A stretch of 64,000 nucleotides of DNA from Acidobacteriota bacterium. GTDB lineage: Bacteria > Acidobacteriota > Vicinamibacteria > Vicinamibacterales > UBA2999. The notes below the pieces were generated by a model. The model was given only the letters and a program-made list of their open reading frames with translations. It was not told the origin of the DNA and ran no database searches. Below are positions 31,101 through 40,320 of this stretch, piece by piece. The position numbers and the translations under genes were made by a program. Location: NCBI GenBank assembly GCA_018000455.1, contig JAGNJW010000006.1, forward strand, positions 124,001 to 188,000, written 5' to 3'. Every line of letters starts with the position of its first letter. Position 1 is the stretch's first letter.

Positions 31101-34100
31101 ATGGATTCGGGCCGACGACAGTTCCTCAGAGGATCGACTCTCGCTGGCGCAGCCGTTTCGGTGCTCGGTTTCGACCTGGGCCCGGCCGAGGCCGAGGTGC
31201 GGGCGCTGAAGATCGCGCGCACCACCGAGACGCGTTCTACCTGCCCCTATTGCTCGGTGAGTTGCGGCGTCATCATCCACACGCTGGGCGACCGCTCGCG
31301 CAACGTCACGCCGACGGTGGTGCACGTCGAGGGCGATCCCGATCATCCGATCAACCAGGGGACGCTCTGTCCCAAGGGCATCACGCTCGAGCAGAACATC
31401 GTCAACGACCGTCGTCTCACGACCGTGAAATACCGCGCGCCAGGCGCCACTACGTGGGAGGACAAGTCCTGGGACTGGACCATCGCCCGCATCGCGCGGC
31501 TCGTCAAGGACACCCGCGATCGCCATCTCATCGAGCGCGACGCGCGCGGCCGTTCGGTGCGTGCCTTCACCGCGATGGGCGTCGTCGGCGGCTGCACCGA
31601 CACCAATGAGATCAACTACCTGCTCGTGAAGGCGTTCCGCGCCGGCCTGGGCGTGGTGCCGATCGAGCAGCAAGCCCGCATATGACACGGACCCACGGTG
31701 GCCAGTCTGGCCGCCACGTTCGGACGCGGGGCGATGACCAACGGATGGACCGACATCGAGAACGCCGACGTCATCCTGGCGATGGGCGGCAATCCCGCCG
31801 AGAACCACCCGGTGGGCTTCCGCTTCGTCATGGAGGCCAAGCGCAACCGGCGCGCCAAGCTCGTGTCGGTCGATCCGCGCTACAACCGCACATCGGCGGT
31901 CTCTGACGCCTTCGTTGCGATCCGCGCCGGGACCGACATCGCGTTCCTGGGCGGGCTCATCCACTACGCGCTGTCCAAGGAGCGCTACCACCGCGAGTAC
32001 GTGCGGCTCTTCACCAACGCCTCGTTCCTCGTCAGCGACGACTACGCCTTCGACGAGGTTCAAGGCGTGTTCTCCGGTTGGAACGACCAGGCCAAGGGCT
32101 ATTCCGACACCTCGAGCTGGGCGTATCAACTCGACGAGCGCGGCCATGCGAGAGTCGACCCCTCGCTCGAACATCCGCGCTCGGTGTTCCAGGTGATGAA
32201 GACGTTCTACGCGCGCTACACGCCGGCGCAGGTGGCCGACATCTGCGGCTGCACGACGTCCGACTTCGAGAAGGCGGCCGAGCTCATCACCAGCACGTTC
32301 GAGGCCGGCAAGGTCGGCACCATCTGCTACGCGCTCGGCTGGACGCACCACAGCCACTCGGTGCAGCTCATTCACGCGGCCGCGATGCTGCAGCTCCTGC
32401 TCGGCAACATCGGCCGGCCGGGCGGCGGACTGAACGCGCTGCGCGGCCACTCGAACATCCAGGGCGGCACCGACTGCGGCATGGCGTACCACAACCTGCC
32501 GGGATACATCCCCATCCCGAAGGCCGATCACGCCACGCTGCAGACGTTCGTCGACGCCGTGACGCCGAAGGCGCTCAGGCCTACGGCCACCAACTTCTGG
32601 TCGAACACCGATCGCTTCGTGGTGAGTCAGCTCAAGGCCTACTACGGCACCGCCGCGACGCCGTCCAACGGCTTCGGCTACGACCTGCACCCACGGCTGC
32701 CGCAGTCGGCCGAGGGCGCCGACGAGAACTGGAGCTGGGCCTACATGTTCGACCGCATGTACCGCGGCGACATGGAAGGCCTGTTCGCGTTCGGCATGAA
32801 TCCCGTCAGCAACGGGCCGCACTCGAAGAAGGTCGTGTCGGCGCTGTCGAAGCTGAAGTGGCTGGTCGTGGCCGAGAACTTCGAACAGGAGACGGCCGCC
32901 TTCTGGCGCGACGATATCCAGGCGCTGGTGGACCAGACGCCGGCCGACGTGGCGACGGAAGTGTTCATGCTGCCGGCCGCCAACTTCGCCGAGAAGGACG
33001 GCGCCTTCGTGAACTCGGCGCGCTGGATCCAGTGGAAGTGGAAGGCCGTCGACCCGCCGGGCGAGGCCCGGCCCGACCAGGAGATCATCGCGCGCATCTT
33101 TCTGGCCGTGCGCGAACTCTACGCCCGCGAAGGCGGCGTGCACCCGGCGCCGGTGGCTGCGCTCGACTGGTGGTACTCGAATCCCGCCAGCCCCTCGCTC
33201 GATGAGGTTGCCAAGGAGATCAACGGCTGGGCCATCGAAGACGTGAAGGACGCCGCCGGCACCGTCGTGCTTCGCAAGGGCCAGCAGCTGTCGCGATTCA
33301 CCGAGGCGCAGGCCGACGGCAGCACGGCGTCGGGCAACTGGCTCTATATCGGGATGTACACCGACGCCGGCAACCTCGCCAAGCGCCGCTCGTTCGCAGA
33401 CCCGAGCGGACTCGGACGCTATCCGGAGTGGGGATTCAGCTGGCCGGCCAACCGCCGCATTCTCTACAACCGCTGCTCGGCCGACGGCCAGGGCCAGCCG
33501 TGGGACGGCTCGCGCGTCGGCATCCAGTGGAACGGCACGCGCTGGACCGGTGACGTGCCGGACTTCGGCGCCGACAGCCCGCCCGGGGACGGGGCCGGCG
33601 CGTTCCTGATGCTGCCGGAAGGGCAGGCACGGCTCTTCGTGCCGGGGCAGTTCGTCGAAGGGCCGTGGTCGGAACACTACGAGCCGGCCGAGTCGCCGGT
33701 GGCCAATCCACTTCATCCGGTGCAAAGCAGCAATCCCGCTATCCACCGCTTCACGACCGAGCACGACGTGTTGGGCAGCGCCGACAAGTTCCCCATCGTC
33801 TGCACGACCTATCGCTTGACCGAGCACTTCCACTACTGGACCAAGAACAATCCCTACTCGATGCAGCTCCAGCCGGAGTTCTTCGTCGAGATCTCGGAGG
33901 AACTCGCGCGCGAGAAGGCCATCGCGAGCGGCGACCGCGTGCGCGTCACCTCGGCTCGTGGCGAAATCGAAGGCAAGGCGATGGTGACCAAGCGCATCAA
34001 GCCCTTGCTGGTCGCTGGCAAGGTGATGCATCAGATCGGGTTCCCGATTCACTGGGGCTTCCTCGGCCGGGGGCGGCAGCGCGGCTCGCTGGCCAACCTC

Positions 34101-34184
34101 GTCACGCCGACGGTGGTCGATCCCAACTCGCACGCACCCGAGTACAAGGGCTTCCTCGTAGCCCTCGACAAGGTGGAGGCGTAG
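31101..34184 (+). CDS. fdhA: Selenocysteine-containing formate dehydrogenase, catalytic alpha subunit
   Basis: Molybdenum/tungsten bis-MGD enzyme that oxidises formate to CO2, exported by Tat and acting on the outer face of the inner membrane (FdnG/FdoG type). The reading frame is interrupted by one TGA (31683-31685), read here as selenocysteine 195. The flanking protein ARI-U-HGPTVASLA matches the FdnG/FdoG active-site strand, where Sec is residue 196 in E. coli FdnG. A SECIS-like hairpin follows. RRQFLRG at residues 5-11 is the Tat motif. C48-x2-C51-x3-C55 with C90 binds the [4Fe-4S] cluster. The total of 1027 residues fits the family. Without Sec decoding it appears as two ORFs (31101-31685 and 31698-34184). 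It heads a fdhA-fdhB-fdhI-fdhE operon. Sec synthesis genes are not in the window. Confidence 0.95.
31683..31715 (+). promoter_or_regulatory. UGA selenocysteine codon and SECIS hairpin
   Basis: TGA at 31683-31685 is followed by a perfect seven-pair stem, GGTGGCC (31697-31703) with GGCCGCC (31709-31715), one pair being G-U, and a loop AGTCT at 31704-31708. The loop begins 18 bases after the UGA and carries the G-U pair expected for SelB binding. Loop sequence and spacing closely resemble the E. coli fdhF and fdnG elements. Confidence 0.88.
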
Positions 34185-34189
34185 CGACC

Positions 34190-35062
34190 GTGGCGTCGGC
34201 CCTCGATATCGTTCGCGTGTCGGGCACGACGCCGCCGGCTCCCGGCGTGCGCGCCGTGCCGCAGGTCGTGAAGCTCATCGACACCTCGACGTGCATCGGC
34301 TGCAAGGCCTGCGAGGTGGCGTGCCAGGAGTGGAACGACCTGCCGCCGGAACCGACCACCCAGGACGGCACCTACCAGACCCTGCCCGACACCACGGCTC
34401 ACTTCTGGAACCTGATCAAGTTCAGTGAGCACGAGAGCCCGAAGGGCTTTCACTGGCTGATGCGCAAGGACCAGTGCATGCACTGCACGGAGCCAGGTTG
34501 CCTCATCGCCTGTCCCGCGCCCGGCGCCATCGTGCAATACGCCAACGGCATCGTCGACTTCGAGCAGGAGGCCTGCATCGGCTGTGGCTACTGCATCACC
34601 GGCTGCCCGTTCAACGTGCCGAAGTTCTCGAGCGATACGCGCCGCGTCTACAAGTGCACGCTGTGCGTGGACCGCGTCGGGGAAGGACTGCAGCCGGCCT
34701 GCGTCAAGGCGTGTCCCACCAGCTGCCTCCAGTTCGGCACCAAAGGCGCGATGCTCGAGCTGGCCGAGCACCGCGTCGGCCAGCTCAAGGAGGACGGCTT
34801 CGCCGAGGCGGCCGTCTACGATCCGCCGGGTGTTGGCGGCACCGGCGTCGTGAGCGTGCTGGCGTTCGGCGATCGCCCCGAGCTCTACGGCCTGCCCAAG
34901 GATCCCACCGTCCCGGCGGCCGTGCGGCTGTGGAAGGGCGCCCTCAAGTGGACGGGCAACGCCGCGCTCGTCGCCGGCCTCTTCGTGGCGGCGCTGCACT
35001 ACATCCGCTACGGCCGCAAGCATGGTCCTGGCGCGGCGCCACCCGGAGGCGCCGCGGCATGA
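34190..35062 (+). CDS. fdhB: Formate dehydrogenase iron-sulfur beta subunit
   Basis: Electron-transfer subunit that passes electrons from the alpha subunit to the cytochrome b subunit. The 290-residue protein has four cysteine clusters for [4Fe-4S] centres: CIGCKACEVACQEW, CMHCTEPGCLIACP, CIGCGYCITGCP and CTLCVDRV with PACVKACP. A C-terminal hydrophobic anchor (NAALVAGLFVAALHYIRYG) matches the single membrane helix of FdnH/FdoH. I chose GTG 34190, five bases after the fdhA stop and preceded by a purine-rich AAGGTGGAG. The frame is open far upstream but out of phase with fdhA coding. Its stop overlaps the next start (ATGA). No Tat signal is present, as expected for a subunit carried across with the alpha subunit. 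Confidence 0.95.
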   Translation: MASALDIVRVSGTTPPAPGVRAVPQVVKLIDTSTCIGCKACEVACQEWNDLPPEPTTQDGTYQTLPDTTAHFWNLIKFSEHESPKGFHWLMRKDQCMHCTEPGCLIACPAPGAIVQYANGIVDFEQEACIGCGYCITGCPFNVPKFSSDTRRVYKCTLCVDRVGEGLQPACVKACPTSCLQFGTKGAMLELAEHRVGQLKEDGFAEAAVYDPPGVGGTGVVSVLAFGDRPELYGLPKDPTVPAAVRLWKGALKWTGNAALVAGLFVAALHYIRYGRKHGPGAAPPGGAAA

Positions 35063-35736
35063 GCACGCCACGCCGTATCGTGCGCTACCCCTTCGGCGAG
35101 CGCCTCGTGCACGCGTCGGCGGCCGTGTCGTACGTCTACCTGCTGCTGACCGGGCTGGCGTTCTGGTCGCCGGCTTTCTACTGGCTGGCGATCGTGATGG
35201 GCGGCGGCTACCTGTCGCGCGCGCTGCATCCGTGGGCCGGCGCGATCTTCGCGCTGGTGGTCGGGCGGATGTTCGCGATGTGGCGGGCCCAGATGCGCAC
35301 GACCGACGCCGACCGCGCCTGGCGCCGCCAGATGGCGCACTACGTCCGGAACGAAGACCAGCACGTGCCGCCGGCGGGGAAGTTCAACTTCGGGCAGAAG
35401 CAGCTCTTCTGGGTGATGTCGTGGGCGGCGCTCGTGCTGTTGGCCTCGGGCCTCGTGCTCTGGATGCCGCAGTGGGTGCCGGCGTCGCTTGCCTGGGTGC
35501 GCCAGATCTCCGTGCTCACGCATGCCGTCGCGGCACTCGTCACCATGGGCGCCTTCATCGTGCACCTCTACATGGGGCTGGCCGTCGTTCCCGGCGGGCT
35601 CCACGCCATCCTGCACGGCGAGGTGAGCGACGCGTGGGCGCGTCACCACCATCCGCTCTGGCTCGGCGACGAGGGCGCCTCCGGCGGGACGTCCACCCCG
35701 GCCCCGGCGCCGGTCACGCGTGACGCCGAACGCTGA
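35059..35736 (+). CDS. fdhI: Formate dehydrogenase cytochrome b556 gamma subunit
   Basis: Four-helix diheme membrane subunit that delivers electrons to the quinone pool; 225 residues. Four histidines fall at positions 18, 57, 155 and 169, the same numbers I recall for the heme ligands in E. coli FdnI, which is strong evidence that both hemes are bound. The FNFGQKQLFWVMSW segment before helix 3 is also characteristic. The ATG at 35059 overlaps the fdhB stop by four bases. The C-terminal tail is longer than in E. coli and Pro/Ala-rich, and its end overlaps the start of fdhE by 17 bases. Confidence 0.95.
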   Translation: MSTPRRIVRYPFGERLVHASAAVSYVYLLLTGLAFWSPAFYWLAIVMGGGYLSRALHPWAGAIFALVVGRMFAMWRAQMRTTDADRAWRRQMAHYVRNEDQHVPPAGKFNFGQKQLFWVMSWAALVLLASGLVLWMPQWVPASLAWVRQISVLTHAVAALVTMGAFIVHLYMGLAVVPGGLHAILHGEVSDAWARHHHPLWLGDEGASGGTSTPAPAPVTRDAER

Positions 35737-36556
35737 GGCGGTTGCGACCGCCATCGATGCCCGGATCGCCCGGGCGCGGGTGCTGGTCGCAGCGCAGCCG
35801 GCGACTTCAGCCCTGCTCGACTTCTACGCAGGTCTGGCGGCGTGGCAGCGGTCGCTGCTGCGGCGGGTGCCAGAGGTCGTGCGCGTGCCAGCGCCACAGG
35901 CCACGCCGTTCGCTGCGCGGCTCGACGTCGCGGCCATCGCCGAATCCGTGCCCCACCTGCTCAGCTGGCTCGGCGACCACGCGCCGTCCGCGCTTTGCCA
36001 GGCCGTGCCGGTGCTGGCCGCCGCGAGCGCCGATGCGTGGCAGGCTCGCATCACCGCCTCGCTTGGTGAAGCGGATGAGGCGGTCGACGAGGTGGCTGCC
36101 GCCTTCGTCTGCGAGGCCGTGACGCAGCCCTTCGCCGAAGCGGTGGCCATGGCGATGACGCCCCCGGCGTCGACCCGCACGCCGTCGGCCGGTGAGCCCG
36201 CACGCTGTCCGCGCTGTGGCGGGCTGCCGGTCGCGGGGGTGCTGCGCGAGCGTGGACATGGCGCGCACCGCGCGCTCGTCTGCGGCCGCTGCCTGAGCGA
36301 GTGGGCCGCCCCGCGCGTGATGTGCCCGGCCTGCGGCGGCCTCGACGTCGAGGCGCTGCCGGTGTTTCGTGCCGAGTCCTGGCCGGGGGTGCGTCTCGAT
36401 GCCTGCGAGCACTGCCGCACGTATCTCAAATCGGTCGACGTGAGCGTCGACCGGCACGCCATCGCCGTCGTCGACGATCTGGCGACGCTGCCTCTCGACC
36501 TGTGGGCGGCGGAGCAGGGCTTCCACAAGGGGCGGCCGAACCTGCTTCGGCTGTGA
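35720..36556 (+). CDS. fdhE: FdhE formate dehydrogenase accessory protein
   Basis: Cytoplasmic maturation factor required for activity of respiratory, Tat-exported formate dehydrogenases, where it binds iron via rubredoxin-like Cys pairs and acts on the catalytic subunit. This 278-residue protein has an alpha-helical N-terminal half and a C-terminal half with four CxxC pairs: CPRCGG, CGRCLSEW, CPACGG and CEHCRTYLK. That is the FdhE pattern. It ends with the family-typical DLATLPLDLWAAEQGFHKG. It starts with GTG inside the last 17 bases of fdhI, so translation is coupled. Its place as the last gene of the operon agrees with its role. Confidence 0.92.
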   Translation: MTPNAEAVATAIDARIARARVLVAAQPATSALLDFYAGLAAWQRSLLRRVPEVVRVPAPQATPFAARLDVAAIAESVPHLLSWLGDHAPSALCQAVPVLAAASADAWQARITASLGEADEAVDEVAAAFVCEAVTQPFAEAVAMAMTPPASTRTPSAGEPARCPRCGGLPVAGVLRERGHGAHRALVCGRCLSEWAAPRVMCPACGGLDVEALPVFRAESWPGVRLDACEHCRTYLKSVDVSVDRHAIAVVDDLATLPLDLWAAEQGFHKGRPNLLRL

Positions 36557-36558
36557 GG

Positions 36559-36572
36559 CGTCGGCGCCGACG
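36559..36572. promoter_or_regulatory. 14-bp perfect palindrome after fdhE
   Basis: CGTCGGCGCCGACG begins two bases after the fdhE stop. A loopless palindrome of this kind may be a protein-binding site or form a small hairpin. It has no T tract, so no terminator call is made. Confidence 0.3.
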
Positions 36573-36643
36573 ATCGGCCCGTGGCATGATGGTGGTGGAG
36601 GCGACGCGCGCCGCGGATGTCCGCCGCGCCGCTCGGCAGTGCG

Positions 36644-37186
36644 ATGATCGACGACATGGAGCGCCGGGCCTTCCTGGCTGGCGCGTTGCTGGCGCTGCCG
36701 TCCGTCGCAGGGGCACGAGGCGGGCAGGTGGGCGGCGTCGTGCGGGTGCCGGCCGGCGAGGATCGGTCCGGCGCGCCCAAGGGGCTGGGCATCAGCACCA
36801 TCGATATCAAGATTACGACCGCCGATGCCGGCGGCGCCCTGCTCGTCATCGAGAACACCAACCGTGCGAAAGGCGGGCCGGCGCGGCACCTGCACACGGC
36901 ACAGGACGAAGTGTTCTACGTGCTCGAGGGCGAGTACGTCATCGAGGTTGGCAGCGAGCGCTACGCGCTCGGCCGGGGCGACACACTCCTGGCGCCACGC
37001 CAGGTGCCGCACGCCTGGGCCTACGTGGGCGCCGGCACGGGACGGTTGCTCATCTCGTTCACGCCAGCAGAGCACATGGAGGCCTTCTTTCGCGAAGTCG
37101 CGAAGACGAATGCCATGCCACCCAGGGATCCGGCGATCTGGAAGGCCCATGGGATGGAACTCGTCGGGCCGCCGCTGGAGGTCTGA
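36644..37186 (+). CDS. Exported cupin-domain protein
   Basis: Protein of about 180 residues with a twin-arginine-like signal (ERRAFLAGALLALPSVAGARG) and one double-stranded beta-helix. The first cupin motif, PARHLHTAQDEVFYVLEGEYVIEVG, supplies two His and one Glu as metal ligands. The second motif, GDTLLAPRQVPHAWAYVG, supplies the third His. The metal site therefore looks complete, consistent with a dioxygenase, isomerase or sugar-binding role that cannot be specified. ATG 36644 and 36656 are both possible starts; both keep the signal. The following gene starts ten bases after its stop with an AAGGAG ribosome-binding site, so they form an operon. Confidence 0.85.
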   Translation: MIDDMERRAFLAGALLALPSVAGARGGQVGGVVRVPAGEDRSGAPKGLGISTIDIKITTADAGGALLVIENTNRAKGGPARHLHTAQDEVFYVLEGEYVIEVGSERYALGRGDTLLAPRQVPHAWAYVGAGTGRLLISFTPAEHMEAFFREVAKTNAMPPRDPAIWKAHGMELVGPPLEV

Positions 37187-37196
37187 AGGAGCACCA

Positions 37197-37616
37197 ATGC
37201 CGACCGCGTACCGAATCGACACGGAGGCCGAGATCGTCTGGAGTCGCGCGTGGGGCGTGCTGGCCCAGGGCGATACCGCCGCACACTACAGGCGCCTGTC
37301 CGCCGATCCGGCCTTCCGACCCACGTTCCGTCACCTCGTCGACCTGCGCTCGGTCGTTCGAATGGACCTCTCGCCCTCGGCGATTCGTGACGTGGCCAAA
37401 GCCGGCCTGTTCGCTCCGGGCGCCCGGCGGGCGTTCCTGGCGCCGAAAGACATCCACTACGGGCTGTCGCGCATGCTCCAGGCCTTCGTCGAGATCGAGG
37501 GATCGGAGATCGGCGTGTTCCGCACGGCCGCCGAGGCCGCCGCGTGGCTGGGCATCCCCGAGGAGGCGATCGACATGCCTGGACCTGGCGAGCCTGGCTC
37601 GACAACATCCGATTAG
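37197..37616 (+). CDS. Conserved hypothetical protein, possible STAS/SpoIIAA-like fold
   Basis: A 139-residue protein of unknown function. The pattern of a short N-terminal strand pair (YRIDTEAEIVWSRAWGVL), a helix with HYRRLSADPAFRPTF, a hydrophobic strand (HLVDLRSV) and a later FLAPKDIHYGLSRMLQAFVE resembles the small alpha/beta STAS or SpoIIAA-like proteins that respond to cell state. This is a weak structural guess; no catalytic motif is visible. The start at ATG 37197 is fixed by AAGGAG a few bases upstream. It directly follows the cupin gene, and a close paralogue lies 162 bases downstream. Confidence 0.75.
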   Translation: MPTAYRIDTEAEIVWSRAWGVLAQGDTAAHYRRLSADPAFRPTFRHLVDLRSVVRMDLSPSAIRDVAKAGLFAPGARRAFLAPKDIHYGLSRMLQAFVEIEGSEIGVFRTAAEAAAWLGIPEEAIDMPGPGEPGSTTSD

Positions 37617-37778
37617 CCGCGGCCGCTCGACCGGTGGGCGGCGGAGCAGGGCCGTCCCACGCGACCGCGGCGCGCGGCTGCGTCTCTGCTGTAGACTCCG
37701 ACTGAGCGGTCTCGGAGTGTGCCCAAGCTCGCAGGCAGGCGCCGGAAGGCCCGGTTTTCGCCCCCTCGCGGAGTGCCC

Positions 37779-38196
37779 ATGCCATCAGCGTATCGGATCG
37801 ACGCGGAACTGCAGGTCGTGTGGAGTCGTGCCTGGGGCGTGCTGGCCGAGCACGAGAGCGCCGAGCACTACCGACTGATGGCCGCCGATCCCGCCTTTCA
37901 GTCGTCCTTCAAGCAGATGTGCGACCTAGGTTCGGTCGACCGCATCGAGATGTCAACGGCGGCCATCCGGGCGCTGGCAAAGACGGCGGTCTTCGAGGCG
38001 GGCGTACGCCGGGCGTTTCTCGCACCGGCCGACGCGCACTACGGCCTGTCGCATGCTGCAGGCCTTCTCGGAGCTCGAAGGTACCGAGATCGGTGTCTTT
38101 CGCACCGCCGCTGAGGCCGCGGAGTGGCTGAGCGTGCCGGAGAAGTCGGTGGGAGCGCCCTCGCTCGGCGCTCAGGACGTGCAGGAGTCCGACTAG
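37779..38196 (+). pseudogene. Frameshifted paralogue of the preceding gene
   Basis: The start (MPSAYRIDAELQVVWSRAWG) and body closely track the intact neighbour at 37197 up to HYGLS. There the intact gene reads TGTCGCGCATG and this copy reads TGTCGCATG: a CG pair is missing near 38050-38052. After the shift another frame resumes the homology (MLQAFSELEGTEIGVFRTAA) and ends at the TAG at 38194-38196, in the same relative place. As given, the product stops at 38114 with a scrambled tail. A two-base deletion in a CGCG run suggests a recent inactivation or a sequencing error. All other positions look well preserved. Confidence 0.85.
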
Positions 38197-38198
38197 CA

Positions 38199-38234
38199 GT
38201 GCCAGGCCCTTGCCCGGCCGGCCGGGGATGGCAC
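38199..38234 (+). terminator. Nested GC hairpin before the aconitase-like gene
   Basis: Outer arms GTGCCA (38199-38204) and TGGCAC (38229-38234) enclose the palindrome CCCGGCCGGCCGGG (38213-38226). It lies just after the frameshifted gene and upstream of the next -10 box, a fitting place for termination. It lacks a T tract. Confidence 0.45.
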
Positions 38235-38257
38235 CGCGGTGCTGTCGCGGTGGTTGA

Positions 38258-38263
38258 TAGAAT
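38258..38263 (+). promoter_or_regulatory. -10 box (TAGAAT) for aconitase-like gene
   Basis: TAGAAT ends six bases before the GTG start at 38270, so the expected transcription start coincides with the start codon. It would drive the acn-like, trkA and trkH genes. Confidence 0.6.
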
Positions 38264-38269
38264 TGCGGC

Positions 38270-40312
38270 GTGACGCCGATTTGCGCGCCGGTCCGCCTCA
38301 AGCCCGGTCACACCCTCGCGACGCTGCCCGGTGCACGGCCCTCCGACGCCATTGCCGCCGGCACCGCTCCCATCGTCGGCGGCCTCGCGCTCATCATCTG
38401 GGATCCGCGGGCGCTGGGGCACAAGAAGCTCGACGCCATTGACACCGACCAGATCACGCCGGCCGCCGACTGCGTGTCGGAATCCCTCGATACGCTGGAC
38501 GAGCGCTGGAAGGCGGGCTCGTTCCGCTATCTGATGCCCGACTTCCGAGCCCGTGTGCATCGCGGCGAGACCTTCGTCATCGCCGGCGATCGCTTCGCCA
38601 TCGGCAGCTCGCGCGAGATGAGTCCGGCCGGCCTCAAGGCCATCGCCGAGGAGGTGGGACTGCAGATGGTCATCATCTGCGGCCACAACATGGGCGACAT
38701 CTTCCGCCGCAACAGCTTCAACCTCGGCCTGCACGTCGTGCAGAGTCCCGACGCGGTGGCCGATGCGCAGGATGGCGACGAGTTCACGTTCGACCCGGCC
38801 AGCCGCCAGATCGTCAACGTGACCAAGGGGCGGACCTACACCCCCGTGCCGCTCAGTGCCAAGGAAGATGCGATCCGCCAGGGCGGCGGCATCTTCGCCG
38901 TGGGCCGGCGTGAGTTCCGTGACGCGAGCGCGCGGCTGCCGAAGGTCACGTGGCCCGACCAGAAGTCGGCCCGCACGCTCAGCACCACCCAGCAGATCAT
39001 GTGGGCCCACCGCGTCGACACCGACGCGTCAGTCGATCCGGGTGCGACCATCCGCGTCTTCGCCGACCTGCTGCCGGCCTCCGACGGCACGGCGCCCTTC
39101 GCCATTCACACCTTCAACCAGATCACCGGCGGGAACTCCATTTACCCGCGACAAGCGGCGGTCGCCAACGACCACTTCGTCTTCACCGGCAAGGACGACG
39201 ACGACAAGCAGACGGCCATCGGCCGGCAGTTCGCCGAGTTCCATGGCTTGGAGAAACCGTTCTACGCCAACCCCGGCGACGGCATCTTCCACTTCTATTT
39301 TCCGGAGCAGGGCCTCGTAGAACCCGGACAGTTCATTCCGGGGGCCGATTCGCACAGCCGCGCCTATGGCGCCTACGGCGCCGTGGGGATGGGTGTGGGC
39401 TCGACCACGCTCGGATTCGGCTGGTCCACCGGCTACATCTACTTCACGATGGCCAGGCAGCGCCGCGTACGCTTCACCGGCCGTCTCGGTGAGTGGGTCA
39501 CCGGCAAGGACATCGTGCTCGAACTGCTGCGCCGCTGGGGAGCGAAGCAGTCGCAGGGCATGTCGGTCGAGCTCGTGGACGCCGACCGCCAGCTGCCGAT
39601 GACCTACCGCAACACGATTGCCAACATGATGGCCGAGGCCGAGGCGCTGAACGGTATCTTCGCGCCCGACGAGACGACCTATGCCTGGTTCCGCGCCAAG
39701 GGGATGACCGACCTGACATATCCGCCGCTCGCCTGCGGCGCCGACGCGGTGTTCGAGCTCGACGAGGCGCTCGCGCTCGACGACCTCGCCCCGATGATCG
39801 CCAAGCCGTTCTCTCCGGGCAACGCCTTCCACGCCGAGGAGGTCGCCCGCGAACGCATCACCTTCGACAAGGCGATGATCGGGTCGTGCACCAACGGCAG
39901 CTACGACGACCTGCTGTCGGGCGCGCTCGTCCTCATCGCCGCTCGCGCCAAGGGCCTGACCGAGGCCACCGGGGAGTTCGTGATCTTCCCCGGCTCGCGC
40001 GGCGTCACGCAGGCCATCGAGCGGCCGGATCCGCGCCTCGATGGCGAGTCGATTGCGGCCGTGTTCCGCGGGGTGGGCGGCCAGATCCGCGACTCGTGGT
40101 GCGGTCCGTGCTTCGGCCAGGGCGCCGATGCGCTCATCGCCGGCCAGCGCGCGATCACCACCTTCAACCGCAACTGGCAGAACCGCATGGGTCACGGCGG
40201 CGAGGGCTACCTGGCGAGTCCGTCGGTGGTGGCGGCCTCGGCGCTGGCCGGCTACATGGCGCCGCCCGCCGAACTCGGTCTCCAGTGGGACGCCGACCGG
40301 TTCGGCGTGTAG
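38270..40312 (+). CDS. Aconitase-superfamily hydro-lyase with swivel domain first
   Basis: [4Fe-4S] dehydratase/isomerase of 680 residues, related to aconitase, homoaconitase and isopropylmalate isomerase. The small swivel domain comes first (about residues 15-190), with IDTDQITPA and FAIGSSREMSPAG. The large catalytic domain follows, with PGADSHSRAYGAYGAVGMG and cluster cysteines Cys540 (GSCTNGS), Cys611 and Cys614 (CGPCFGQG). The swivel-before-catalytic order is as in AcnB but without its HEAT domain, and opposite to AcnA. The CGPC motif favours an aconitase-like rather than LeuC-like cluster site, while TDQI resembles LeuD, so the substrate is uncertain. It is probably translated from a leaderless GTG. 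The trkA start is eight bases downstream, an unexpected partner. Confidence 0.85.
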   Translation: MTPICAPVRLKPGHTLATLPGARPSDAIAAGTAPIVGGLALIIWDPRALGHKKLDAIDTDQITPAADCVSESLDTLDERWKAGSFRYLMPDFRARVHRGETFVIAGDRFAIGSSREMSPAGLKAIAEEVGLQMVIICGHNMGDIFRRNSFNLGLHVVQSPDAVADAQDGDEFTFDPASRQIVNVTKGRTYTPVPLSAKEDAIRQGGGIFAVGRREFRDASARLPKVTWPDQKSARTLSTTQQIMWAHRVDTDASVDPGATIRVFADLLPASDGTAPFAIHTFNQITGGNSIYPRQAAVANDHFVFTGKDDDDKQTAIGRQFAEFHGLEKPFYANPGDGIFHFYFPEQGLVEPGQFIPGADSHSRAYGAYGAVGMGVGSTTLGFGWSTGYIYFTMARQRRVRFTGRLGEWVTGKDIVLELLRRWGAKQSQGMSVELVDADRQLPMTYRNTIANMMAEAEALNGIFAPDETTYAWFRAKGMTDLTYPPLACGADAVFELDEALALDDLAPMIAKPFSPGNAFHAEEVARERITFDKAMIGSCTNGSYDDLLSGALVLIAARAKGLTEATGEFVIFPGSRGVTQAIERPDPRLDGESIAAVFRGVGGQIRDSWCGPCFGQGADALIAGQRAITTFNRNWQNRMGHGGEGYLASPSVVAASALAGYMAPPAELGLQWDADRFGV

Positions 40313-40320
40313 GCGACGCG

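Noticed and set aside
31101..31685. Truncated formate dehydrogenase fragment followed by a separate gene
   Set aside because: Both pieces are in one frame and the TGA matches the known Sec position with a SECIS hairpin, so a selenoprotein explains it better than a nonsense mutation.
30945..34133. 1062-codon minus-strand ORF opposite fdhA
   Set aside because: It is fully antisense to a confidently identified formate dehydrogenase gene and has shadow composition.
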